NCBI RefSeq assembly: GCF_013388945.1
Contig: NZ_JACAEH010000004.1
Location: 248,001-312,000 of the forward strand
Origin: Nitrososphaera sp.
Lineage (GTDB): Archaea; Thermoproteota; Nitrososphaeria; Nitrososphaerales; Nitrososphaeraceae
Direction: 5' to 3'
DNA: 64,000 nucleotides
Part shown: positions 57,903 to 64,000 of the stretch, piece after piece
How the letters are laid out: the number at the start of each line of letters is the position of its first letter
How positions within the stretch are numbered: position 1 is the stretch's first letter
Program-made: the position numbers and the translations under genes
Notes under the pieces: generated by a model
The model's database searches: none
Seen by the model: the letters and a program-made list of their open reading frames with translations, nothing else
What the model was told of the DNA's origin: nothing

Positions 57903-58763
57903 ATGGCAATTAATTCAAAACGCGCAGCTAGCATCGTGCAACGAAAAGGCGCTGCGACGCTGGTTGTCGCAGCGATGGTATTTGCCGGGCTGGCATACGC
58001 CTATCCGGCGCAAAAGGCATTTGCCCACAATTTTTCGCAAACTGAAACAACCGAGTTTTTGGCAGCAACAGAAATGACCAAGGCCTACCTTGACCTTGCG
58101 AGGACCAACCTTACAGACCGCGAGATGGCCAAGATGTACGCAGAAAAGGCGACGACGTTTCTTGACACGTGGATGAGCGAGATAAAGGAAAGGAACGAAA
58201 GGGTTGGAACAGACCTTTCCGCGTCGCTCAGCCAGCTTCCAGTCTCTATAGAGGAAAGGCAGTCGGCAGCGCAGATAAGGGAGCAGGTCCATGACATCAG
58301 GGACCTGATAGCCGAGGCCGTGAGCGTAAGGATAGACAGGGCCGAGCTTGCAAGCAGCGCAACCTGGTCGCTTGTGATGGCAAAGGTCCTCAGCGAATCA
58401 TTATTGCAGTACCAGGTTTCGCAGGGAGTCGAGGAAGGGCTGGCCTACGAGCTTGCGTACGGCATAAAGAAAATGAGCGAGATGGGCAACATGACCTCTA
58501 CGATGGAGCCGGGCGCCATGAAGATGGCGCAGTACAATGCAGCCAAAGCGCTTGCCTCAAAGGCCTTTTACATCTCCACCAAGATAAAGAAGTCCGACGC
58601 GACCGACCCTGCGCTTGTGGACACGGCCAAGATGTCTCTGAGGCAGGTAAAGATCGGCATAGAGGACAAGATGCCGTGGATGCAGGTGATAACGACGATG
58701 CACCAGAAGGTGCACGAGAACCTGAGGATGGGCTTTAACCTGCAGATGAAAATGCAGATGTAA
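57903..58763 (+). CDS. Secreted helical protein, unknown
   Basis: 286 residues. Signal peptide (GAATLVVAAMVFAGLAYAYPAQKAFA). The mature protein is nearly all helix (EFLAATEMTKAYLDLARTNL, EAVSVRIDRAELASSATWSL, ASKAFYISTKIKKSD) with many Met (about 20), mainly at the C-terminus (MHQKV...MGFNLQMKMQM). Met and His richness suggests copper binding, and it is opposite a cupredoxin gene. No family known to me. Confidence 0.55.
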   Translation: MAINSKRAASIVQRKGAATLVVAAMVFAGLAYAYPAQKAFAHNFSQTETTEFLAATEMTKAYLDLARTNLTDREMAKMYAEKATTFLDTWMSEIKERNERVGTDLSASLSQLPVSIEERQSAAQIREQVHDIRDLIAEAVSVRIDRAELASSATWSLVMAKVLSESLLQYQVSQGVEEGLAYELAYGIKKMSEMGNMTSTMEPGAMKMAQYNAAKALASKAFYISTKIKKSDATDPALVDTAKMSLRQVKIGIEDKMPWMQVITTMHQKVHENLRMGFNLQMKMQM

Positions 58764-58784
58764 GGTTAGACCGGCAGGGGACGC

Positions 58785-59987
58785 TTAACCTTGCTGGTAC
58801 CTCTTTTGTTTTGCAGTCAGCCTGTCGATGTCCACGCCCATCGCTTCAAGCGCCAGGCGCGCGATCCCGTCGTCGATGCTCTCAGGAACAGGGTATACTT
58901 TTTTCTCCATCTTTTTGTGGTTCTTTGCGACGTGCAGGATGGAGGCAAGCTGGTTTGCAAACGACATCGCCATTACTTCCGGCGGGTGGCCTTCTGCCGC
59001 GACAAGGTTGACTACCCTTCCCTTTGATAGCAAATACAGCTTTTTGTCATTAATGTCAAAGCGCTCGACATCTTGCTTGATCTCTGCAGGCCTAAAGTTT
59101 CGATAGAGGTAGGCCACGTCTATCTCAACGTCAAAGTGGCCCGTGTTTGCCAGGACCGCGCCGTCCTTCATCGCTTCAAAATGCTCCTTTCTTACGACGT
59201 CTGTCTGCCCCGTGCACGTGATAAAGAGATCGCCGTGTTTTGCGGCATGCGCAAGCGGCATCACGGAAAACCCGTCCATCCTAGCTTCAAGCGCTTTTAC
59301 AGGGTCGACCTCTGTCACCGTGACGGCAGCGCCCATGCCGCGGGCCCTTGCAGCCACGCCCTTGCCAACCCAGCCGTATCCACATACTACGACATTAGAG
59401 CCGGCGATGAGCATCCCCGTCGCCCTGAGTATGCCATCGAGAGTGCTCTGCCCCGTGCCGTAGCGGTTGTCAAAGAGGTACTTTGTGCGCGCGTTGTTCA
59501 CGGCAATGACGGGGTAGCACAGCTTTTTTGATCTCTCAAGCGCAGACAGTCTCTTGACGCCTGACGTTGTCTCTTCCGTCCCGCCGATTATGCCCCTGAT
59601 TTTTGCAGCGTGCGCGGCGTAGTGTAGGTCACCGCCGTCGTCGGTGATTATGTCGGGCGCAAACGCAAGCACGTCGCGTATGCACTTTTTGTACTCTGCC
59701 TGCGTCTCGTTACGCCACGCATAGACGGAGACGCCCTCGCTTCGCAAAAACGCCGCAATGTCTTCCTGCGCAGAAAGCGGGTTTGCAGAGCACAGCGCCG
59801 CCTCTGCGCCCAGGCGCTTTGCGGCCATCACAAGCACCGATGTCTCTTTGGTGACGTGAAGGCAAAAGCCGGCCCGCAGGCCTTCAAGCGGATTTTTGTC
59901 CTTTGCCACCTTGTCGACAATAGACATCATCCTGCGCGCCCACTCGTACCTCTTTTTACCAGTATCTGCAAGCGAGCTGTCTGGCAT
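58785..59987 (-). CDS. ahcY: Adenosylhomocysteinase
   Basis: About 400 residues. Hydrolyses S-adenosylhomocysteine. Visible: CLHVTKETSVLVMAAKRLGAE, DDGGDLHY, TTSGVKRL, the NAD loop VVCGYGWVGKGVAARARGMGA and the terminal DRLTAKQKRYQQG. Start ATG 59987, ~26 bp after CTTATACGC; the frame is open to 60098. Confidence 0.92.
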   Translation of the reverse strand: MPDSSLADTGKKRYEWARRMMSIVDKVAKDKNPLEGLRAGFCLHVTKETSVLVMAAKRLGAEAALCSANPLSAQEDIAAFLRSEGVSVYAWRNETQAEYKKCIRDVLAFAPDIITDDGGDLHYAAHAAKIRGIIGGTEETTSGVKRLSALERSKKLCYPVIAVNNARTKYLFDNRYGTGQSTLDGILRATGMLIAGSNVVVCGYGWVGKGVAARARGMGAAVTVTEVDPVKALEARMDGFSVMPLAHAAKHGDLFITCTGQTDVVRKEHFEAMKDGAVLANTGHFDVEIDVAYLYRNFRPAEIKQDVERFDINDKKLYLLSKGRVVNLVAAEGHPPEVMAMSFANQLASILHVAKNHKKMEKKVYPVPESIDDGIARLALEAMGVDIDRLTAKQKRYQQG

Positions 59988-60019
59988 TGCACTGGAATGG
60001 ACAAGAGCGCGTATAAGGC

Positions 60020-60535
60020 TTACTGGCTCTCGAATTCTGAGAACCGGGACTTGCCCCGCCTCATGACTGCAAAGAGCCCGAGGATGATAGCAATCCACAC
60101 CGCGCTGATCGCCATGTTGGTCGTGCTGACGTACATGTAGGGTATGGCGTCTACAATGTCCTTCTGCATCGCGACAAGCGTCACGTGTATGTCACTCATG
60201 CCGGCGCTGTAGGCGCTGCTGTGGGGCTCAAGCGACGCTATCGAGTTTGCCCTTGAAAGGATGCGGTCAAGCTCCAGCTGGATGAGCCCAAAGTCGGTCC
60301 TTGCCGTCGGGAACGCCCACACGGGGTTGCCGCTCTTTGGAAGGTCGGCCTTTGCCGCGCGGATATACTCTGCAAGGTCGTACGGCGTCTGGGCAGAAGC
60401 CGCCCTTGCGAGGTTGCCAAGCGCCCTGTCTATCGGGTAGACAGTGTTCTGGTAGCCGTAATACGACAGGCCTGCGGCAAGCACGAAAAGCCCGATTATG
60501 CCTGCGGTGGCAAACTTGATCGCCGACATCCGCAA
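60020..60535 (-). CDS. Two-helix membrane protein with external domain
   Basis: 171 residues: helix at 8-27 (FATAGIIGLFVLAAGLSYYGY), an outside helical domain of ~100 residues with PYDLAEYIRAAKADLPKSGN, and a second helix at ~140-158. The shape resembles four-helix chemoreceptor-like sensor domains without a signalling part. Function unknown. Confidence 0.5.
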   Translation of the reverse strand: MRMSAIKFATAGIIGLFVLAAGLSYYGYQNTVYPIDRALGNLARAASAQTPYDLAEYIRAAKADLPKSGNPVWAFPTARTDFGLIQLELDRILSRANSIASLEPHSSAYSAGMSDIHVTLVAMQKDIVDAIPYMYVSTTNMAISAVWIAIILGLFAVMRRGKSRFSEFESQ

Positions 60536-60624
60536 TCAAGGCATCGGGCGCCGTATTTAGGTGTGGCGGAGTCTCTCTCCTGTTCCGATGGAATTTTATA
60601 ACCAAAAATGATAGTGCATCTGAA

Positions 60625-60930
60625 TTGGCACTGGTCAAGGTCGCCCGGCAGGGGGAGATAACCGAAAACTCGGGCAAGGAGGTAAACGTCAACGGGACGA
60701 GAATAGCGCTTTTTTACGCAGGCGGGAAATACTACGCCATGGAGGCGCTCTGCCGCCACCAGGACAAGCCAATTGCCCCGGGCAAGGTCGACGGCGAGGT
60801 GGTCGAGTGTCCCTGGCACTCGTGGCACTACAACATACGCACCGGCGAGCTTCTCGACTACCTTTCGGGTGTCAAGATGACCACCTACAGGGTCGACGTC
60901 AAGGGCGGCGACATCTATGTCGACGTGTAA
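60625..60930 (+). CDS. Rieske [2Fe-2S] ferredoxin
   Basis: 101 residues, start TTG, 25 bp after TTTTATAACC. Cluster ligands Cys-x-His in EALCRHQDKP and Cys-x2-His in ECPWHSWHYN. Type of the soluble ferredoxins of dioxygenases and nitrite reductase small subunits. No membrane helix. Confidence 0.85.
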   Translation: MALVKVARQGEITENSGKEVNVNGTRIALFYAGGKYYAMEALCRHQDKPIAPGKVDGEVVECPWHSWHYNIRTGELLDYLSGVKMTTYRVDVKGGDIYVDV

Positions 60931-60965
60931 AAGGGTAAATAGAGCCATTTTCGGTTGAAAGTAAA

Positions 60966-62345
60966 GTGAAGCTGTACAACACCCTGACCCGCACACTTGA
61001 AGAGGTCTCGCCCCGCGACGGCACAGTCGGGATGTACGTCTGCGGCGTGACTGTCTACGACAGCTCGCACATAGGCCACGCCCGCACGGTCATCGTCTTT
61101 GATGTCCTCAGGAGGTATTTGATGTCAAAGGGCTACAGGGTAAAGTTTGTCCAGAACTTTACCGATGTCGACGACAAGATAATCAACCGCGCAAAAGCGG
61201 AAGGCAAGACAGCGGAGGAGATTTCAAGGAAATACATCGACGCGTATTTCCGCGACTTTGCCGGCCTGAACGTGCTGGCAGCAGACGTGCACCCAAAGGC
61301 CACCGAGCACATCAAGGAAATGATAGACCTCATCAAGGGGCTCGTGGACAAGGGGCATGCCTACCTTACTCTCAACGGCGTTTATTTCAGGGTCAGGTCG
61401 TTTCCCGGCTACGGCAAGCTATCAAAAAAACCGGTCGAGGAGCTAGAGGCCGGCGCAAGGGTTGAAGTAGACGCGTCAAAGGAGGACCCGATGGACTTTG
61501 CGCTCTGGAAGTTTTCAAGCGAGCCTCCTTTCTGGGACAGCCCGTGGGGGAAGGGGCGCCCCGGCTGGCACATCGAGTGCTCGGCGATGGCGCTAAAGTA
61601 CCTCGGAAACGGCTTTGAGATACACGGCGGAGGCCACGACCTTGTTTTCCCGCACCACGAAAACTAGATAGCCCAGTCGGAGGCTTTTACCGGCAGGCCG
61701 TTTGCCAGGGTCTGGATGCACTCGGGCATGGTGACTATAAACTCACAAAAGATGAGCAAGTCGCTTGGCAACATTGTCACGATTGAAAAGGCGCTCTCTG
61801 ACTGGGGCATGAACACGCTGAGGCTCTATTGTCTTTCGGTCCACTATGCAAAGCCGCTTGACTATACTGCCGACCTCCTGAAAGAGTCGGCGCAGCGATG
61901 GCGGCAGATAGAGACGTGCGCGTACGAGCTTCGCGCCGCTGCAGAGCAGCTTGGCGAAGCTGCCATGGCGCCGGCAGACGAGCTGCAAGATTTTGAATCG
62001 GCGATGGACGACGACATGAACACGTCGCTTGCGCTCACCGCGTTCTTGAAATTCGTGACGAGGATAAACCAGCTTGCAGCGTCTGACAGGCTGACCGCAG
62101 GGGTCGCCCGGGCGTCGCTCCCGGCGTTTGAAAAAATGATGGGCATCCTGGGGCTGAAGGTGGTGGAAGCCGGCGAGCAGGAGCGAAAGGAGATTGAGGC
62201 GCTAGTTGCAGAGCGCAACCGGTTGCGGGCGGATAAAAAGTTCAGGGAGGCCGACGACATACGCAAAACGCTGGTGCAGCGCTCGGTGGAACTGATGGAC
62301 CACAAAGGCAGGACGGTCTGGAAGAAGGTAGAAAGGCCCGAGTAG
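60966..62345 (+). pseudogene. cysS: Cysteinyl-tRNA synthetase interrupted by in-frame TAG
   Basis: 460 codons in one frame from GTG 60966 to the stop at 62345, with TAG at 61665-61667 (codon 234). Before it: [20 protein letters not shown] (HIGH) and FPHHEN; after it: IAQSEAFTG, NSQKMSKSLGN (KMSKS) and the anticodon domain. In the family the position after HHEN is Glu, a zinc ligand (Glu238 in E. coli). One base change (GAG to TAG) explains it: a sequencing error, a true nonsense mutation, or readthrough. The protein would otherwise be complete. Confidence 0.85.
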
Positions 62346-62423
62346 CATGTTTTAACCTCTTTGTGCATTTCGATACACTTGCCTGTTAATGTCGGATAAG
62401 GCCGACACAATTGAGTATAGGCA

Positions 62424-62750
62424 ATGAAGATTATCGACGGCAAGCGTACAGGCTCGGTCACTTTTGACGAGGACGGGATGCTCATAGGCGAGCTGGCCGG
62501 CGACGTCATTGTCAATTCCGGCTACCTCGAGCTGAAGGGCAGGGTGCTTGGAAACCTGCTTGTCAGGGGCGGCTCGTGCAGGCTCACCGGCATCGTGAGG
62601 GGCAACGTGGTCAACGAAAAGGGCGACCTGGAAGTGTTCGGCACGGTGCACGGCAAGGTGATAACGAAAACAGGATACACCTACATCAACCCGGAAAGCA
62701 AGATAGGCGGCGTAGAGAACGCGCCGCTGAAGAAGGAAATGAGCACCTAG
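62424..62750 (+). CDS. Bactofilin-like polymer-forming protein
   Basis: 108 residues with short beta-helix turns of ~18 residues (LIGELAGDVIVNSGYLELKG, RVLGNLLVRGGSCRLTG, IVRGNVVNEKGDLEVFG, TVHGKVITKTGYTYI). This is the bactofilin core, a filament-forming cytoskeletal domain. Overlaps the convergent zinc protein by 4 bp. Confidence 0.72.
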   Translation: MKIIDGKRTGSVTFDEDGMLIGELAGDVIVNSGYLELKGRVLGNLLVRGGSCRLTGIVRGNVVNEKGDLEVFGTVHGKVITKTGYTYINPESKIGGVENAPLKKEMST

Positions 62751-62938
62751 CCAGACTTTATCTTTTCAAGGTCCTTCTGCAGCGACTCTATCGTCTTTGG
62801 GATCTCTTCCTTTGCGCAAGGCAGACACATCTGTTGGAGCGACAAGGGATATGCAAAGTATTTTTCATTGAGCGCAATGTCGCGCTTGCACTTTGTGCAC
62901 TTCTTCATCTTGTACGGGTCGGTGTTTTTCACTATCAC
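62747..62938 (-). CDS. Small zinc-finger protein
   Basis: Up to 63 residues: KKCTKCKRDIALNEKYFAYP and QQMCLPCAKEE supply two CxxC pairs; a helical tail follows (IPKTIESLQKDLEKIKSG). GTG 62938 overlaps the TGA of the nuclease gene; GTG 62932 and ATG 62908 are other possible starts. Likely cotranscribed with the beta-CASP nuclease. Confidence 0.5.
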   Translation of the reverse strand: MIVKNTDPYKMKKCTKCKRDIALNEKYFAYPLSLQQMCLPCAKEEIPKTIESLQKDLEKIKSG

Positions 62939-64000
62939 ACTTCTACGACCTCGCCCTGCTCTGGCGCGTGCGCGTCGTAGCCGTACTTTTCCCTTATCTC
63001 TGCCGCAAACTTTTCGCACGACGGCCCGTCTCCGTGGACGCACAGCACCTTGGGGTTGCCCTTCACGCGGTCCAGGATCTCGAAAAGCTCGCTTCGGCTG
63101 TTGTGGCCTGAGAACTCGAAGCGCTTGACGTCGGCGTAGCACTTGTGCATCTTGCCGTCAAAGTTGGCGACGCGCTTGTCAAGGAGCATCCTTCCCGGCG
63201 TGCCCTCGCCCTGGTAAGACACGAGCGCTATGCCGTTCTTCTCGTTGTTCATTATCGCCTGCGTGTAAAATATCGCGGAACCTCCGACGAGCATGCCTGC
63301 CGGCGAAATGATGACGCACGGCTCGGTTGCCACCTTCTTGCGCCTGCTCCAGCCGGTTATCCACTCTGCGCCGCCTATTGCGCGCTTGAACATCTCGGGG
63401 TCGCGAAGGTATGCAGGATGACGGCCCATTATCTCGTTTGCCTTGAGAGCCATGCCGTCCATGACCACCTTGTGCTTGAAATCGTAGGCCTCAAGCACGC
63501 AGGCTATCTCCTGGGCGCGCTCTACCGAAAACGACGGTATGAACATCGTGCCGCCGCGCCCTATCACTTCGTAGCAGAATTCCACGAGCTCCTTTTCGGA
63601 CTGCTCGCGCGGCGTCTGCTCTGCCTGCGAGTAGGTGCTCTCTATTATCATCATGTCTATGGGACCAAAGTCCAAATCGGCCGGGCGCAAAAGTTTCGAG
63701 CCGCGGGTGTTGATGTCGCCGGTGTAGAACAGCTTTTTCCCTTCGTGCTCCACGATGACAGTCGAGCCACCGACCACGTGGCCCGACTCGTGCAGAGTCA
63801 CTTTCACGTCCTTGACCATGTACGGCTCCCTGTACTGGAGTTTCTTGGAGCTCTTGAGCATGGTCATGACGTCGATGTATTCAAACGGCAGGTAGAACCC
63901 TGACAGCTTTATCATGTCCTCTATGAGGAGTTCTGACAGCTCAAACGTCGGAAGAGTCGCAAGCGCAGGGATGTCAGCCGAGCCCGAGAGGTAGAGCGAC
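62935..64000 (-). CDS. Beta-CASP RNA nuclease (N-terminus beyond window)
   Basis: The frame is open to the right edge (SLYLSGSADIPALATLPTFE is read before the first Met at 63915), so the N-terminal metallo-beta-lactamase HxHxDH motif lies outside. In view: HESGHVVGGS, TGDINTRGSKLL, IIESTYSQAEQ, the beta-CASP motifs FIPSFSVERAQE and SGHNSRSEL (C-terminal His), ending in VLCVHGDG. Related to archaeal CPSF/RNase J proteins that cut or trim RNA. Confidence 0.85.
   Translation of the reverse strand, partial: SLYLSGSADIPALATLPTFELSELLIEDMIKLSGFYLPFEYIDVMTMLKSSKKLQYREPYMVKDVKVTLHESGHVVGGSTVIVEHEGKKLFYTGDINTRGSKLLRPADLDFGPIDMMIIESTYSQAEQTPREQSEKELVEFCYEVIGRGGTMFIPSFSVERAQEIACVLEAYDFKHKVVMDGMALKANEIMGRHPAYLRDPEMFKRAIGGAEWITGWSRRKKVATEPCVIISPAGMLVGGSAIFYTQAIMNNEKNGIALVSYQGEGTPGRMLLDKRVANFDGKMHKCYADVKRFEFSGHNSRSELFEILDRVKGNPKVLCVHGDGPSCEKFAAEIREKYGYDAHAPEQGEVVEV

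Noticed and set aside
61665-61667. TAG as pyrrolysine or other recoding signal
   Set aside because: Pyrrolysine machinery is not known from this lineage and no recoding structure is evident; a single-base error or mutation is simpler.
1-64000. CRISPR array or rRNA genes
   Set aside because: No regularly spaced repeats and no rRNA-like sequence were seen.

Overview
The window looks like chromosome of an ammonia-oxidising archaeon of the Nitrososphaeria (Thaumarchaeota), most likely a Nitrososphaera-type soil lineage. This rests on aIF1, aIF6, a proteasome alpha/beta pair, the archaeal GTP cyclohydrolase III, archaeal NMN adenylyltransferase, a beta-CASP RNA nuclease, small cupredoxins, and many genes whose start codon lies 25-30 bp after a TATA box, as expected for leaderless mRNAs. 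Start codons are often TTG or GTG. No amo, rRNA or CRISPR locus is present. Base composition is moderately GC-rich, with one clearly AT-rich island.

Layout. 1-6.9 kb: a DCD-domain protein (cut by the window edge), small zinc proteins, a NUDIX hydrolase, a Zn/Mn-type ABC transporter (permease, ATPase, binding protein) divergent from a NikR-like regulator and a glycosyltransferase. 6.9-11 kb: aspartate kinase, branched-chain aminotransferase, a CinA-type protein and aIF6. 11-23.4 kb is an accessory belt: three AbrB/PIN toxin-antitoxin pairs, an F420-type reductase, an EEP nuclease, pyrB, then the AT-rich hamB-hamA pair (Hachiman anti-phage defence), several small helix-turn-helix genes, and a repeated promoter-bearing element. 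23.4-30.1 kb: glyA, a deacetylase-family protein, and a near-complete riboflavin operon with an embedded amidohydrolase. 30-39.3 kb: a HerA-like ATPase with a zinc-finger tail, both enzymes of proline catabolism, a cupredoxin, a PHP phosphoesterase and an IMPase-family phosphatase.

39.4-46.3 kb is accessory: an orphan T4 gp19-type tail-tube protein next to a tRNA-Asp that carries a D-loop intron, a block of secreted and membrane proteins that share one operator type around a small winged-helix regulator, a Doc/Fic-like gene with a small partner, and an HxlR regulator. 46.3-57.8 kb: a beta-alpha proteasome operon of divergent type, two VOC proteins and an MFS exporter that share one promoter module, aIF1, an HtrA-like protease, FMN reductase, MscS-like channel, nadM and metG. 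57.8-64 kb: a cupredoxin, a secreted helical protein, ahcY, a Rieske protein, cysS interrupted by an in-frame TAG, a bactofilin-like protein and a beta-CASP nuclease cut by the window end.

The points most worth checking are the Hachiman system, the amber codon at the zinc-ligand position of CysRS, the D-loop tRNA intron, the repeated element with terminal inverted repeats, the divergent proteasome pair, and several operator families that link genes across the window. All functional calls come from reading motifs; no database search was run.
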